Assembly (NCBI GenBank): GCA_017940265.1
Contig: JAGAYY010000020.1
Span: 26,097 to 90,096 of the forward strand
Direction: 5' to 3'
From: Bacilli bacterium
Lineage (GTDB): Bacteria > Bacillota_I > Bacilli_A > RFN20 > CAG-826
Length of the DNA: 64,000 nucleotides
Made by a program: the position numbers and the translations under genes. Below are positions 53,293 to 63,508 of this stretch, piece after piece (position 1 is the first letter of the stretch; each line of letters opens with the position of its first letter). The notes below the pieces were generated by a model, which saw only the letters and a list, made by a program, of their open reading frames with translations, did no database searches and was not told the DNA's origin.

Positions 53293-53586
53293 ATGGCAAG
53301 AAGTTTGAAAAAAGGCGCATTCGTCGATGCTTCCTTAATGAAGAAAGTCGATGCATTAAACGCTGCTAACAAAAAAGAAGTCATCAGGACTTGGTCACGC
53401 CGTTCTACCATCTACCCATCATTCGTGGGTCACACATTCGCGGTTTATAACGGTAAAGAACACATCTCTGTCTATGTCACAGAAGATATGGTCGGACACA
53501 AATTAGGTGAATTCTCCCCAACAAGAAAATTCACTGGACATACAGGCCACACCGCTGAAGATAAAGCGGCTAACGCCGGTAAATAG
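53293..53586 (+). CDS. rpsS: 30S ribosomal protein S19
   Basis: A 97-residue protein of the 30S head. [49 protein letters not shown] and [16 protein letters not shown] are the family pattern; about five extra residues at the C-terminus. Confidence 0.98.
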   Translation: MARSLKKGAFVDASLMKKVDALNAANKKEVIRTWSRRSTIYPSFVGHTFAVYNGKEHISVYVTEDMVGHKLGEFSPTRKFTGHTGHTAEDKAANAGK

Positions 53587-53602
53587 TAGGAGGGACTGAT
53601 AC

Positions 53603-54136
53603 ATGGCAGAAACAAAGAAAACAGCTGCTAAGAAAGCAACCAAAAAGGTTGCGGAACCAGTAGTTGAAGAAGAAAAAGTTGAAGCTCCTGTTGAAGAAGC
53701 TCCTAAAGCTAAAAAGACAGCCGCTAAGAAAGCCGCTGCTCCAAAAGCTGAAAAGAAAGCCAAAGAAGAAAAGAAACCAGAAGCTCCTAAAAAGCCAATG
53801 CCAACAGAAGCTAGAGCCATCGCGAAGAACGTCCGCGTTACTCCACGTAAGGTTCGCTTGGTTATCGATCTCGTCAGAGGCTTACCAGTTAAACAAGCGT
53901 TAGGTATCTTAGATAACCTTAACCGTGCCGCTAGCGAACCAGTCAAGAAATTAATCAAGTCTGCAGCCGCTAACGCCACCAACAACTTCGGTATGGATGA
54001 AGATGCATTATACATCGCTCAAATCTATGCCAATGATGGCTTAAGAATGAAGAGATACTTACCAAGAGCTAAAGGCTCAGCCTCAGGCTTGGTCAAACGC
54101 AGCAGCCACATCACAGTTGTGGTCAAGATGAGATAG
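53603..54136 (+). CDS. rplV: 50S ribosomal protein L22 with long N-terminal extension
   Basis: A 177-residue protein; family length is ~110. The core (about 67-177) is standard: ARAIAKNVRVTPRKVRLVIDLVRG, EPVKKLIKSAAANATNNFGMD, and the tunnel loop RAKGSASGLVKRSSHITVVV. The first ~65 residues are an Ala/Lys/Glu/Pro repeat-like segment (TKKTAAKKATKK, APKAEKKAKEEKK) expected to be disordered. AGGAGG stands before the ATG at 53603, so the extension is really translated. Similar tails are seen in L5 and in the DUF2188 protein. Confidence 0.97.
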   Translation: MAETKKTAAKKATKKVAEPVVEEEKVEAPVEEAPKAKKTAAKKAAAPKAEKKAKEEKKPEAPKKPMPTEARAIAKNVRVTPRKVRLVIDLVRGLPVKQALGILDNLNRAASEPVKKLIKSAAANATNNFGMDEDALYIAQIYANDGLRMKRYLPRAKGSASGLVKRSSHITVVVKMR

Positions 54137-54149
54137 GAGGAAAACATCA

Positions 54150-54830
54150 ATGGGTCAAAAAGTTAATCCAGTAGGCTTAAGAATTGGCGTCAACAAGAAT
54201 TGGAATTCTCGTTGGTATGCTAACGATCAAGAATTCCATGTGTTCCTCAACGAAGATGTTAAAGTTCGTGAATTCTTAGAAAAGAAACTCAAAGAAGCTT
54301 TACTCTCTCACGTCGAAATCGAAAGAATCAAAACCGATAAAGGTTACACTGTGGTCGTCATGGTCTTCGTCGCCCGTCCAGGCGTCGTCATTGGTCAAGA
54401 CGGTAAAAATATTAATGAATTAAAAGATCAATTAGCGAAATTACTCAAGAACGCTGAAGTCCGTATCGATGTCGTGGAAGTCAAAAATCCTGACTTAGAT
54501 GCCACAATCGTTGCTAGTGAAATTGCTAAACAATTAGAAGAAAGAGCGAGTTTCAGAACCGCGCAAAAGAAAGCCATCCAAAGAGTCCGCAAAGCTGGCG
54601 CTAAAGGTATTAAAACTTCCGTCAGTGGCCGTTTAGGTGGTGCCGATATCGCCCGTGCTGAAGGCTATCGTGAAGGTGTCATTCCTCTACATACCTTAAG
54701 AAGTGATATTGACTACGCTTGCGTACACGCTGCTACACAATATGGCCGTTTAGGTGTTAAAGTGTGGATCTGCCGTGGCGAAATTCGTCCTGAACTCCAA
54801 AAGAAACAAAATAACGAGAAAGGAGAATAG
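54150..54830 (+). CDS. rpsC: 30S ribosomal protein S3
   Basis: A 226-residue protein at the mRNA entry channel, with KH domain ([18 protein letters not shown]) and C-terminal domain ([32 protein letters not shown]). Start [23 protein letters not shown] is canonical. AGGAGG precedes. Confidence 0.99.
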   Translation: MGQKVNPVGLRIGVNKNWNSRWYANDQEFHVFLNEDVKVREFLEKKLKEALLSHVEIERIKTDKGYTVVVMVFVARPGVVIGQDGKNINELKDQLAKLLKNAEVRIDVVEVKNPDLDATIVASEIAKQLEERASFRTAQKKAIQRVRKAGAKGIKTSVSGRLGGADIARAEGYREGVIPLHTLRSDIDYACVHAATQYGRLGVKVWICRGEIRPELQKKQNNEKGE

Positions 54831-54832
54831 TC

Positions 54833-55243
54833 ATGTTACAACCAAAACGTGTTAAATATCGTCGTCCACATATCATCAAATATGAAGGACACTGCAAATC
54901 CGCTCCAAAAGTGGCTTTCGGTGAATTTGGTTTACAAGCTCTTGAAGGTGCTTGGGTCACAACTCGTCAAATCGAAGCGGCCCGTATCTGCCTCGCTCGT
55001 TATACCAAAAGAGGTGGTCAAATCTGGATCAGAATCTTCCCACACTTAGCTAAGACTAAAAAGCCTGCTGAAGTCCGTATGGGTTCTGGTAAAGGTTCAC
55101 CAGAAGATTGGGTAGCAGTCGTCCGTAAGGGCTGCGTCATGTTCGAAATCGGCGGTGTCGCTGAAGAAGACATGAGAGAAGCTCTCCGCTTAGCGGCTTA
55201 CAAACTCCCAATCAAATGCAAAGTTATTAAGAAAGGTGAGTAA
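54833..55243 (+). CDS. rplP: 50S ribosomal protein L16
   Basis: A 136-residue protein that organises the tRNA A site. [51 protein letters not shown] and [16 protein letters not shown] are diagnostic. The SD AAAGGAG lies inside rpsC. Confidence 0.99.
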   Translation: MLQPKRVKYRRPHIIKYEGHCKSAPKVAFGEFGLQALEGAWVTTRQIEAARICLARYTKRGGQIWIRIFPHLAKTKKPAEVRMGSGKGSPEDWVAVVRKGCVMFEIGGVAEEDMREALRLAAYKLPIKCKVIKKGE

Positions 55244-55248
55244 TAGTT

Positions 55249-55452
55249 ATGAAAATTAATGAAGTTCGTGAACTTTCTACGAGTGAATTAAAAGAAAAAT
55301 TATACTCACTCAAGGAACAATTATTCGAGCTCCGCAGAAAGAAAGCTGTCGGTGCCCTCGAAAGAGGTGAAGATGTCATCACCGTGAGAAAAGACATCGC
55401 TAGAGTTAATCTCGTTCTCAGAGAACGTGAATTAGCGGAAGAAAACAAATAG
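55249..55452 (+). CDS. rpmC: 50S ribosomal protein L29
   Basis: A 67-residue helical protein. MKINEVRELSTSELKEKLYSLKEQLFELRRKKAVGALE and RKDIARVNLVLRERE fit the family at normal length. Starts six bases after rplP. Confidence 0.97.
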   Translation: MKINEVRELSTSELKEKLYSLKEQLFELRRKKAVGALERGEDVITVRKDIARVNLVLRERELAEENK

Positions 55453-55465
55453 GAGGACTGCTTAG

Positions 55466-55852
55466 ATGGAAAGAAAAACAGAAGCGAGAACCGTCATTCA
55501 AGGCGTCGTTGTCTCTGATAAAAACGCTAAGACAATCGTCGTCCTAGTTGAAACTCACAAAAGACACTCAAAATACGGTAAACGTGTTAAATACGGTAAA
55601 AAGTATTACGCACATGATGAAGAAAACGCCGCCAAAGTTGGCGATACAGTCACCATCATGGCCACCCGTAAATTAAGTGCGACAAAACGCTGGAGATTAG
55701 TCTCCATCGATAAGAAAGCGGAATTATCCGTCAAAGAAGCTGAAGCTGAATTAAAAGAAGAAATCATCGAAGCCGAAGCCGCTGCTGAAGCTGCTACTGC
55801 TAAAGATGAAGCCCCAGCTGAAGAACCAAAAGAAGAAAAGGAGGCCGAATAG
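55466..55852 (+). CDS. rpsQ: 30S ribosomal protein S17 with acidic C-terminal extension
   Basis: A 128-residue protein; normal length is ~85. Core: [33 protein letters not shown] and [24 protein letters not shown]. The last ~40 residues ([20 protein letters not shown]...) are acidic, Ala/Glu-rich and probably disordered or helical, outside the OB fold. AGGAGG precedes the ATG, and the SD of rplN lies within the tail coding region. Confidence 0.97.
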   Translation: MERKTEARTVIQGVVVSDKNAKTIVVLVETHKRHSKYGKRVKYGKKYYAHDEENAAKVGDTVTIMATRKLSATKRWRLVSIDKKAELSVKEAEAELKEEIIEAEAAAEAATAKDEAPAEEPKEEKEAE

Positions 55853-55855
55853 TTT

Positions 55856-56233
55856 ATGATCCAGAAGGAAACAAACCTTGTTGTCGCTGACAACTCCGGT
55901 GCCAGAAGCGTTCGTGCTTTCACTCTCTATGGTGGCTCAACCCGTAAGAGCAGTAGTGTTGGTGACGTCATCTTATGTGCCGTCAAAGACGCTATCCCAA
56001 ACGGTAAAGTTAAAAAAGGCGATGTCGTCAGATGCGTCATCGTGAGAACCAAAAAGGCTATCGGTCGTCGCGATGGCTCAACAATTGCCTTTGATGACAA
56101 TGCTGTTGTAGTTATTAATGATGATAACGCGCCTGTAGGTACACGTGTGTTCGGCCCTGTTGCTAGAGAACTCCGTGAAAAGGGTATTGAAGGATTCATG
56201 AAAATTGTCTCCCTCGCCCCAGAAGTGTTATAA
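55856..56233 (+). CDS. rplN: 50S ribosomal protein L14
   Basis: A 125-residue protein at the subunit interface. [54 protein letters not shown] and [16 protein letters not shown] are invariant blocks. Starts three bases after rpsQ, SD AAGGAGG inside rpsQ. Confidence 0.99.
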   Translation: MIQKETNLVVADNSGARSVRAFTLYGGSTRKSSSVGDVILCAVKDAIPNGKVKKGDVVRCVIVRTKKAIGRRDGSTIAFDDNAVVVINDDNAPVGTRVFGPVARELREKGIEGFMKIVSLAPEVL

Positions 56234-56246
56234 GGAGGAAGAACGT

Positions 56247-56552
56247 ATGAATCTTGTTAAAGGTGACAAAGTAGTCGTTATTGCCGGTAAAGATAAAGGC
56301 AAACAAGGCACAATTCAAAAAGTGATTCCTGAACAAAACCGTGTTGTCGTCGACGGCGTCAACATCCGCAAAAAATGCAATAAGCCAACACAAAAGAACC
56401 CAGATGGTGGCATCGTTGAAATCTATGCCCCAATTGATGCTTCTAACGTCATGTTGGTTGACCCAAAGACCAAAAAGCCAACCAAAATTGGCCACAAAGA
56501 AGTCAAGGGTAAAAAAGTCCGTTATGCTAAAGCAAGCGGCACAGTGTTATAA
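56247..56552 (+). CDS. rplX: 50S ribosomal protein L24
   Basis: A 101-residue assembly-initiator protein with the KOW motif ([35 protein letters not shown]). The ATG at 56247 follows AAGGAGG at proper spacing; an in-frame upstream start at 56205 would overlap rplN and lacks homology. Confidence 0.98.
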   Translation: MNLVKGDKVVVIAGKDKGKQGTIQKVIPEQNRVVVDGVNIRKKCNKPTQKNPDGGIVEIYAPIDASNVMLVDPKTKKPTKIGHKEVKGKKVRYAKASGTVL

Positions 56553-56566
56553 GGAGGAAAGCTGAA

Positions 56567-57250
56567 ATGGCTGAAGAATTAAAAGAAAAGAAAGCTCCTG
56601 CTAAGAAAGCTGCTCCTAAAGCTGCGCCAAAAGCGGAAGCTGCTGCTGAAGAAGCTCCAAAAGCCCCAAAAGCTAAGAAAGCTTCTGCTGGCAACAAGAA
56701 AGCTGCTATCGTCTCTCGTGTTCAAGTCAAATATGAAAACGAAGTTCGTAAAGCTTTATTAGAAAAATATCAATATTCTTCCACAATGCAAATTCCTGCG
56801 TTAAGCAAAATTGTCATCAACATCGGTGTCGGTGATGCTACACAAGATAGCAAGAAGTTAGAAGAAGCGGTCAGTGAATTAACATTAATCTCTGGCCAAA
56901 AACCAATCATCACAAAAGCGAAAAAGTCTATCGCTACCTTCAAATTAAGAGAAGGTCAAGAAATCGGTTGTAAGGTCACACTTCGTGGTCTTAGAATGTA
57001 CGACTTCTTCGATAAGTTAGTCTCTATCGCCTTACCACGTGTCCGTGACTTCCGTGGCGTCAGCAAAAACGCTTTCGATGGTCGTGGTAACTACACACTT
57101 GGTATTAAAGAACAATTAATCTTCCCTGAAATCGATTACGATAAAGTGGCGAAGGTTCGTGGTATGGATATCGTTATCGTTACCACCGCTAAAAACGATG
57201 CGGAAGCGTATACCTTATTAGATTTATTAGGTATGCCATTCCATAGATAG
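56567..57250 (+). CDS. rplE: 50S ribosomal protein L5 with N-terminal extension
   Basis: A 227-residue protein; family length is ~180. The core from about residue 54 is normal ([71 protein letters not shown]). The first ~50 residues repeat [27 protein letters not shown] units, matching the tail type of L22. AAGGAGG at 56552-56558 stands before the ATG at 56567, so it is part of the product. Confidence 0.98.
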   Translation: MAEELKEKKAPAKKAAPKAAPKAEAAAEEAPKAPKAKKASAGNKKAAIVSRVQVKYENEVRKALLEKYQYSSTMQIPALSKIVINIGVGDATQDSKKLEEAVSELTLISGQKPIITKAKKSIATFKLREGQEIGCKVTLRGLRMYDFFDKLVSIALPRVRDFRGVSKNAFDGRGNYTLGIKEQLIFPEIDYDKVAKVRGMDIVIVTTAKNDAEAYTLLDLLGMPFHR

Positions 57251-57268
57251 AAAGGAGTTCACAGTATT

Positions 57269-57454
57269 ATGGCAAAGACAAGTCAAAAAGTCAGACAATC
57301 TCGCCCACAAAAATATAAAGTTCGTGAATACACACGTTGCGAACGCTGTGGACGTCCACATTCTGTTTACAGCAAATTCCATTTATGCCGTATCTGCTTA
57401 AGAGAATTAGCCTATAAAGGTGAAATTCCAGGCATGAAGAAATCATCTTGGTAA
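57269..57454 (+). CDS. rpsZ: 30S ribosomal protein S14, zinc-binding type Z
   Basis: A 61-residue protein with four zinc-ligand cysteines (Cys24, Cys27, Cys40, Cys43), the primordial form of S14 common in Bacillota. [38 protein letters not shown] is the standard C-terminus. Confidence 0.98.
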   Translation: MAKTSQKVRQSRPQKYKVREYTRCERCGRPHSVYSKFHLCRICLRELAYKGEIPGMKKSSW

Positions 57455-57478
57455 AGAAAAGGAGGATATCGATTATTT

Positions 57479-57868
57479 ATGATGACTGATCCAATTGCGG
57501 ATATGCTTACCCGCATTAGAAATGCAAACGCGTTAAAATATGAATCTGTGAAGATGCCTTCTAGCAAGATGAAAGTCGAAATTGCTAAGATTCTCAAAGA
57601 AGAAGGCTTTATCGCTGATTACAAAGTCACTGGTAAAGTGAAAAAAGAATTAGCTATTACCTTAAAGTACTACAATGGTGAAAGAGTTATTTCTGGTTTA
57701 AAGAAAATCTCCAAACCAGGTCTCAGAGTCAACGTTGGCTTTGAAAAATTACCAAAAGTTCTTAAAGGTTTAGGTATCGCAATTATTTCCACCTCCCAAG
57801 GTGTTATGACTGATTCAAAAGCCAGAACACTTGGTATCGGTGGTGAAGTAATTTGCTACGTCTGGTAA
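57479..57868 (+). CDS. rpsH: 30S ribosomal protein S8
   Basis: A 129-residue protein binding 16S rRNA helix 21. [36 protein letters not shown] and [26 protein letters not shown] are conserved. Two ATGs in tandem (57479, 57482) could both serve. Confidence 0.98.
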   Translation: MMTDPIADMLTRIRNANALKYESVKMPSSKMKVEIAKILKEEGFIADYKVTGKVKKELAITLKYYNGERVISGLKKISKPGLRVNVGFEKLPKVLKGLGIAIISTSQGVMTDSKARTLGIGGEVICYVW

Positions 57869-57884
57869 TAGGAGGAAATGAGTC

Positions 57885-58430
57885 ATGTCACGTATTGGTA
57901 ACAAACACATTGATCTCCCAGCCGGAGTCACAGTGAGTGAAGATAATGGTTTCGCCATTGTCAAAGGCCCAAAAGGCGAACTCAAAGTGAAATTAAATAA
58001 AGGTATTCAAATGAACGTTGAAGGTAGCATCGTTACATTCAAACGTGAAAATGAAACCAAACAAGTTAAACAAAACCATGGTACAGTTCGTGCTAATGTC
58101 CATAATGCAGTCGTCGGTGTTAGCGAAGGCTACAAAAAGACCTTAGAAATGAGAGGTATCGGTTACAAAGCTCAAATGAAAGGCCAAGCCGTTGAAATTT
58201 GGGCCGGTTATAGCCACACAGTGGTTATCAACCCAGAAGAAGGCGTCAAAATCACCTTACCTAACGCCACTGACATTGAAGTCGAAGGTATTGATAAACA
58301 AAAAGTTGGTCAAACCGCGGCCTTAATTCGTGAAGTACGTCCACCAGAACCATATCTTGGTAAAGGTATTCGTTACAAAGACGAAGTGGTCATCACTAAA
58401 GAAGGTAAGCGCGCTGGCGCTGGTAAATAA
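57885..58430 (+). CDS. rplF: 50S ribosomal protein L6
   Basis: A 181-residue protein. MSRIGNKHIDLPAGV, HGTVRANVHNAVVGVSEGYKKTLEMRGIGYKAQMKGQAVEIWAGYSH and RPPEPYLGKGIRYKDEVVI are canonical, normal length, SD AGGAGG. Confidence 0.99.
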   Translation: MSRIGNKHIDLPAGVTVSEDNGFAIVKGPKGELKVKLNKGIQMNVEGSIVTFKRENETKQVKQNHGTVRANVHNAVVGVSEGYKKTLEMRGIGYKAQMKGQAVEIWAGYSHTVVINPEEGVKITLPNATDIEVEGIDKQKVGQTAALIREVRPPEPYLGKGIRYKDEVVITKEGKRAGAGK

Positions 58431-58447
58431 GATAGGAGGTAAGAGTT

Positions 58448-58804
58448 ATGACAACAAAACCAAGCAAAAATGTTTCTCGTTTAAGAAGACATGCTCGTGT
58501 GAGAAAGAAAGTTTCTGGCACTGCCGAAACACCAAGACTCTGTCTCTATCGTTCTAACAAAAATATTGAAGCTCAAATTATCGATGACGTTAAAGGCGTT
58601 ACATTAGTTGCTTCTTCATCCATGACCTTAAAGTTAGAAAATGGTAGCAACGTTGAAGCCGCCGCCGCTGTCGGTAAAGATATCGCTGAAAAAGCTTTAG
58701 CCAAAAAGATTAAGAACGTTGTCTTCGATAGAAGTGGTTACATCTATCATGGCCGCGTTAAGGCTTTAGCGGAAGCCGCTCGTGAAGCTGGCTTAGTGTT
58801 CTAA
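58448..58804 (+). CDS. rplR: 50S ribosomal protein L18
   Basis: A 118-residue 5S-rRNA-binding protein: [43 protein letters not shown] and [26 protein letters not shown]. Normal length; SD AGGAGG. Confidence 0.98.
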   Translation: MTTKPSKNVSRLRRHARVRKKVSGTAETPRLCLYRSNKNIEAQIIDDVKGVTLVASSSMTLKLENGSNVEAAAAVGKDIAEKALAKKIKNVVFDRSGYIYHGRVKALAEAAREAGLVF

Positions 58805-58818
58805 TGGAGGAAAAGACA

Positions 58819-59457
58819 ATGGAAGAAGAAAAGAAAGTTGAAGCAGTCGCTGAACAAGCTGCTGCAGAAGCCGCTCCAGAAGCTGCTCCACAAGAACAAA
58901 ATCAACAACCTCGTGAAAGACGTGAACGTCGTGATAACAGACGTGGCGATCGTAAAGGTGGCCCACGTGAAAGACGTGAACGCAGAGACGAACCAAAAGA
59001 ATTTGAAGAACGTGTTGTTTTCATCAACAGAGTTAGCAAAACCGTTAAAGGTGGTCGTCGTATGAAATTCACCGCCCTCGTGGTTATCGGTGATCATAAA
59101 GGCCGCTACGGTTTCGCCGTTGGTAAAGCTGCTGAAGTTCCAGATGCCATTAAGAAAGCTAGTGAAGCTGCAAAGAAGAACCTCTTCAAGATTCACTTAG
59201 TTAAAGGCGCCACAATTTCTCACGAAATCGTTGGTCAATATGGTGCTTGTAACGTTTACTTAAAACCAGCCCCAGAAGGTACTGGTATCATCGCTGGTGG
59301 TCCAGTGAGAGCTATCCTCGAACTCGCCGGTGTTCAAAACGTTTGCAGTAAGGTCTATGGTTCCCGTGCTCCAATCAACATCATTAGAGCGACAAACCAA
59401 GGCTTAAACAACCTCAAGAGCTACAAAGTTATGAAAGAACTTCGTGGCAAAGAATAA
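58819..59457 (+). CDS. rpsE: 30S ribosomal protein S5 with Ala/Glu and Arg-rich N-terminal extension
   Basis: A 212-residue protein; the core begins near residue 58 ([31 protein letters not shown]), and [20 protein letters not shown] and [20 protein letters not shown] follow. The first ~57 residues are an acidic Ala/Glu stretch followed by repeated RERRERRD units. The ATG at 58819 is chosen because TGGAGG (58805-58810) is correctly placed for it; an ATG at 58804 overlaps the rplR stop and comes before the SD. S5 monitors decoding accuracy and helps open mRNA structure; the Arg-rich tail could bind RNA (inference). Confidence 0.97.
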   Translation: MEEEKKVEAVAEQAAAEAAPEAAPQEQNQQPRERRERRDNRRGDRKGGPRERRERRDEPKEFEERVVFINRVSKTVKGGRRMKFTALVVIGDHKGRYGFAVGKAAEVPDAIKKASEAAKKNLFKIHLVKGATISHEIVGQYGACNVYLKPAPEGTGIIAGGPVRAILELAGVQNVCSKVYGSRAPINIIRATNQGLNNLKSYKVMKELRGKE

Positions 59458-59500
59458 AATAATAATTATTCCTTATTAAATAGAAATAGGAGGTGCATTT

Positions 59501-59941
59501 ATGAAACTACATGAACTTCAAGCAACAGAAGGTAGCCGTTTCGAACACTACCGCAAAGGCCGTGGCCTTGGTAGCGGAAACGGAAAAACTGCTGGTAAAG
59601 GTCACAAAGGTCAAAACGCCCGTAGTGGTGGCGGTGTTGCCTTAGGTTTCGAAGGTGGTCAATTACCACTTTGGAGAGCCTTACCAAAACGTGGCTTTAA
59701 GAATGTTAATCATGTCAATTATGCAACCATCAATGTTTCTGCCTTAGAAAGATTCGAAGACGGAACAGTGGTTACTCCAGCCTTATTAAAAGAAGTCGGT
59801 TTACTCAAAAAAGAATATAATGGATTAAAAGTCTTAGGTAATGGTAAGTTAACCAAAAAGTTAACAGTCCAAGCTCAAGCCTTCTCCAAATCTGCTGAAG
59901 CCGCAATTAATGAAGCTGGTGGCAAAATTGAGGTGATCTAA
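59501..59941 (+). CDS. rplO: 50S ribosomal protein L15
   Basis: A 146-residue protein: [66 protein letters not shown] type N-terminus (written here in two parts) and [17 protein letters not shown]. Normally L30 precedes L15; here only 43 bases with AGGAGG separate S5 and L15. Confidence 0.98.
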   Translation: MKLHELQATEGSRFEHYRKGRGLGSGNGKTAGKGHKGQNARSGGGVALGFEGGQLPLWRALPKRGFKNVNHVNYATINVSALERFEDGTVVTPALLKEVGLLKKEYNGLKVLGNGKLTKKLTVQAQAFSKSAEAAINEAGGKIEVI

Positions 59942-59942
59942 T

Positions 59943-61319
59943 ATGAAAAAGCTAATTAACATCCTCAAGAATAAAGAGATTATGGGTCGTATCGTCTTTA
60001 CGATCATGATCCTCTTCATCTTCCGTTTAGGTGCGCAAGTTACCGTTCCAGGTGTTTCCATTCCTGAAACAAGTAACTTAGCTAGTGCTCTTAACGATAA
60101 CGGTGCTTTATCACTCATGAACTTACTTGGTGGTGGAACCTTACAAAGTTTCTCCATCTTCGCATTAGGCGTGAGTCCTTACATCACCGCGCAAATTATC
60201 GTTCAATTATTGTCCACTGACGTCTTACCAGCCTTAACTGAGTTAAAACGTCAAGGTCAATACGGAAGAAAGAAAATTGAAATGGCCACACGTTACTTAA
60301 CATTAATGTTAGGTGCTGTTCAAGCGTATGGCATTGTCAAAACAATGGAATCCCAAACTCTTATCGAGTTCCATGTCGCAGAAAACGCTCCATGGTTAAC
60401 ATATATCTATGTGATCTTGATCTTACTCGCCGGCACCATGCTCGTCATGTGGCTCGGTGACCAAATCTCCACAAAAGGTATTGGTAATGGTATTTCCATG
60501 ATCATCTTCGCCGGTATCGTCAGCTCCTTACCATCACAAATGGTCAGTGCTTGGATTAACTGGTGCGATCCATCTAAAACAACATCTGTCGGTGAAGGCG
60601 CGACAATCGCGGGCTGGTTCCAATTCTTACTCTATGTATTTGCCTACTTGCTCATTATTGCCTTCGTCACATTCATCGAATTATCAAAAAGAAAAATTCC
60701 AGTGCAACATTCTGGAAAGGGCGGCGGCCAAACTCAAAGTATGGCGCGTGCCTCATTCTTACCAATTAAAATTAACTCCGCCGGTGTTATTCCTGTCATC
60801 TTCGCGAGTTCCATCTTAATGGCGCCACAAGTCATTATGGCATTCGTCGATACAGAAAATGGCATGAACGCACCATGGCTTAAAATCTTCTCCACCTCCG
60901 AGTTATTCGACAATGGTGGATGGTACATGCCTTGGGGTTTAATTATGTACATCATTCTCATCGTCGCGTTCTCATTCTTCTATGCGAACTTGCAAATCAA
61001 TCCGCAACAACTCGCTGAGAACTTCCAAAAGAACGGTTCCTATATTCCAGGTATCCGTCCAGGTAACGAAACAGAACGTTACGTGAGAAAGGTCTTAAAC
61101 CGTATCACCGTTATCGGTGCTATCGCGTTAGCCTTCATTGCCGCCTTACCACCTGTCTTAACAATGACTGGCGTGTTCGGTGACAACCATTCCTTAGCTT
61201 TAGGTGGCACTGGCCTCATCATCGTCGTTGGTGTTGCTCTCGAACTTAACTCTCAAATCGATGGCTTACTCGCTGGTAAGTCCTTCGAAGAAGTTGTCGC
61301 TGCTGGAGGTCAAGGCTAA
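59943..61319 (+). CDS. secY: Protein translocase subunit SecY
   Basis: A 458-residue, ten-helix channel of the Sec machinery. IFRLGAQVTVPGV, LGVSPYITAQIIVQL, the QYGRKKIEMATRYLT loop, IPVQHSGKGGGQTQSMARASFLPIKINSAGVIPVIFASS, and RPGNETERYVRKVLNRIT are invariant. It starts one base after rplO, and its stop shares a base with the adk ATG. Confidence 0.99.
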   Translation: MKKLINILKNKEIMGRIVFTIMILFIFRLGAQVTVPGVSIPETSNLASALNDNGALSLMNLLGGGTLQSFSIFALGVSPYITAQIIVQLLSTDVLPALTELKRQGQYGRKKIEMATRYLTLMLGAVQAYGIVKTMESQTLIEFHVAENAPWLTYIYVILILLAGTMLVMWLGDQISTKGIGNGISMIIFAGIVSSLPSQMVSAWINWCDPSKTTSVGEGATIAGWFQFLLYVFAYLLIIAFVTFIELSKRKIPVQHSGKGGGQTQSMARASFLPIKINSAGVIPVIFASSILMAPQVIMAFVDTENGMNAPWLKIFSTSELFDNGGWYMPWGLIMYIILIVAFSFFYANLQINPQQLAENFQKNGSYIPGIRPGNETERYVRKVLNRITVIGAIALAFIAALPPVLTMTGVFGDNHSLALGGTGLIIVVGVALELNSQIDGLLAGKSFEEVVAAGGQG

Positions 61320-61966
61320 TGAAAAGAAACATTATTCTCATGGGCCCTCCTGGTGCAGGTAAGGGCACGTTAGCTAAACAACTAATCGCTTTGGGCTTTG
61401 TTCATATCTCCACAGGTGATATGTTCAGAGAAGCCATCAAAGCCGGTACCGAACTCGGTAAATTAGCCGATAGTTATATCAAGCATGGGGATCTTGTTCC
61501 TGACGAAGTGACAATCGGTCTTGTCAAAGAAAGACTTTCTCAAGACGATTGTGCAAACGGATTTCTCTTAGATGGTTTCCCAAGAACCACGCCACAAGCG
61601 GAAGCTCTTGAGAAACTCACTAAAGAAATAAACCGTCCAATCGATGTTGTGATCAACTTAGATTGTGACAAAAACGAATTAGTGAGACGCATTGGTGGTC
61701 GTCGCGTTTGTAAAAACTGTGGCGCCCCATATCACATTGATACCTTTAAACCAAAAGTTGAGGGTGTTTGTGATTTATGCGGAGGCCCTCTCTATCAACG
61801 CAATGATGATAATGAGGAAGCCTTAAAGGTGAGATTAGCTCACTACACTAATCAAACAAAGCCACTTATTGATTTCTATCAAGAAAGAGGCTTACTCGCT
61901 AACTTTGATTCTTTAAAGGGTAGCGAAGCATTATTCGATGAAATTGCAAAATTTCTTAAAAGTTAA
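61319..61966 (+). CDS. adk: Adenylate kinase, zinc-containing
   Basis: A 215-residue enzyme interconverting AMP + ATP and 2 ADP. P-loop GPPGAGKGT (9-17), HISTGDMFREAI, LLDGFPRTTPQAEAL, and a LID domain with four cysteines (CKNCG...CDLCG) for zinc, the Gram-positive type. Overlaps the secY stop by one base. Confidence 0.98.
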   Translation: MKRNIILMGPPGAGKGTLAKQLIALGFVHISTGDMFREAIKAGTELGKLADSYIKHGDLVPDEVTIGLVKERLSQDDCANGFLLDGFPRTTPQAEALEKLTKEINRPIDVVINLDCDKNELVRRIGGRRVCKNCGAPYHIDTFKPKVEGVCDLCGGPLYQRNDDNEEALKVRLAHYTNQTKPLIDFYQERGLLANFDSLKGSEALFDEIAKFLKS

Positions 61967-61969
61967 CTT

Positions 61970-62737
61970 ATGATAATTGTCAAGTCACCAAGGGAAATAG
62001 AATTAATGAAAGAAGCTGGCAAATTAGTGGCCAAAGTCTTCGAGACAGTCGAACCATTAATTAGACCAGGTATCTCAACTTATGAGATTAACGAAATCGC
62101 CGAGAGAGTCATCTACGAAGGTGGTGGTAGTTGTCCATGTAAGGGCTACTATGATTATCCTGCTGGAACATGTGTCTCAGTGAATGAAACTTTAATTCAT
62201 GGTATCCCATCCAAAAAGATTAAACTTCAAGATGGCGATATTGTCTCCCTTGATGTCGTGGCATGTCTTAAGGGATACTGTGCGGACGCCACTAGGACAT
62301 TCATGGTGGGCACTTGTAAAGATAATGTCAAAGAGATTGTCAAAGTCTGTAAAGACGCATTCTACGAAGGCATTAAACAAGCCAAACCAGGAAATAGAGT
62401 AGGGGACATCTCCGCCGCTATTCAGCATTATGTCGAATCTCATGGCTATAATGTGGCGCGTGACTTTACCGGTCATGGTATTGGTAAAAGCATGCACGAA
62501 GATCCAGCTGTCCCAAACTATGGTATCGCTGGTACTGGTCCAGTCTTGCAAAAAGGCATGGCCTTAGCAATTGAGCCAATGATTCTTGAAGGTCGTAAAG
62601 ATACAAGAATCTTAGGTGATGGTTGGACAGTCAAATCTAAAGATGGCAAATTAACATGCCATTATGAAAACACCATCATTATTACCGATGAGGGTTGCGA
62701 AATTATCACTTTAACCGAAGGAGAAAAATTAAATTAA
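61970..62737 (+). CDS. map: Methionine aminopeptidase, type I
   Basis: A 255-residue metalloprotease trimming start methionines. [13 protein letters not shown], the metal ligands in [43 protein letters not shown] and [18 protein letters not shown] are complete. Starts three bases after adk and shares its stop with the infA start. Confidence 0.98.
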   Translation: MIIVKSPREIELMKEAGKLVAKVFETVEPLIRPGISTYEINEIAERVIYEGGGSCPCKGYYDYPAGTCVSVNETLIHGIPSKKIKLQDGDIVSLDVVACLKGYCADATRTFMVGTCKDNVKEIVKVCKDAFYEGIKQAKPGNRVGDISAAIQHYVESHGYNVARDFTGHGIGKSMHEDPAVPNYGIAGTGPVLQKGMALAIEPMILEGRKDTRILGDGWTVKSKDGKLTCHYENTIIITDEGCEIITLTEGEKLN

Positions 62738-62955
62738 TGTCTAAAGCAGATGTCATCGAAGTTCAGGCGGTCGTCAAAGAGTGTTTACCTAATGCTTCAT
62801 TTAAGGTAGAACTCGAAAACGGCGTCGTAATTCTGGCCACCGTTTCTGGCAAAATCCGTATGAACTACATACGCATTCTCCCAGGAGATAGAGTTACGGT
62901 AGAAATCTCGCCTTATGATTTAACACGGGGCCGAATAACTTATAGATTCAAGTAG
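62737..62955 (+). CDS. infA: Translation initiation factor IF-1
   Basis: A 72-residue OB-fold factor blocking the A site during initiation. [26 protein letters not shown] and [35 protein letters not shown]. The ATG at 62737 (TAATG overlap with map, GAAGGAG before it) is used; an upstream in-frame start at 62695 is spurious. Confidence 0.98.
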   Translation: MSKADVIEVQAVVKECLPNASFKVELENGVVILATVSGKIRMNYIRILPGDRVTVEISPYDLTRGRITYRFK

Positions 62956-62979
62956 AATCTAATTTAGGAGGAAAAAACT

Positions 62980-63093
62980 ATGAAAGTCAGACCTTCCGTC
63001 AAACCTATCTGTTCTAAGTGCAGAGTCATCAAAAGACATGGCAAAGTCATGGTCATTTGTTCTGATCCAAAGCACAAACAGAGACAAGGTTAA
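62980..63093 (+). CDS. rpmJ: 50S ribosomal protein L36, zinc-binding form
   Basis: A 37-residue protein. [19 protein letters not shown]... with Cys11, Cys14, Cys27 and His32 as zinc ligands. AGGAGG precedes the ATG; lies between infA and rpsM as in Bacillota. Confidence 0.98.
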   Translation: MKVRPSVKPICSKCRVIKRHGKVMVICSDPKHKQRQG

Positions 63094-63112
63094 TTTAGGA
63101 GGAAATTAGAAT

Positions 63113-63490
63113 ATGGCACGTATCGTTGGTGTTGATATTCCTAACGACAAACCAGTAGGTATCGCTCTTACCTACATCTATGGTATCGGTCGTTATACCG
63201 CAAAATTAATTTGCGACGGTGCTAAAGTTGATAGCACAATCAGAGTGAAAGATTTAACGGATGACCAATTAGGTGCAATCCGTAATGAAATCAGTAATTA
63301 CAAAACCGAAGGTGATCTCCGTAGAGAAGTCGCCCTTAATATCAAACGTTTAACCGAAGTTGGTTGCTACCGTGGCACACGCCATAGAAGAGGCTTACCA
63401 GTCAGAGGCCAAAGAACAAAAACAAACGCCAGAACTCGTAAAGGTCCACGTAAGACCATTGCTAACAAGAAGATGGCGCCACAAGGTTAA
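63113..63490 (+). CDS. rpsM: 30S ribosomal protein S13
   Basis: A 125-residue protein of the 30S head contacting tRNA and L5. [34 protein letters not shown] and [33 protein letters not shown] are diagnostic. SD AGGAGG. Confidence 0.99.
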   Translation: MARIVGVDIPNDKPVGIALTYIYGIGRYTAKLICDGAKVDSTIRVKDLTDDQLGAIRNEISNYKTEGDLRREVALNIKRLTEVGCYRGTRHRRGLPVRGQRTKTNARTRKGPRKTIANKKMAPQG

Positions 63491-63508
63491 TGAAAGGAGT
63501 ATAGAATT

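Noticed and set aside
59458..59500. A hidden short rpmD gene
   Set aside because: The gap is 43 bases, too short for L30 (about 58 residues), in any frame.
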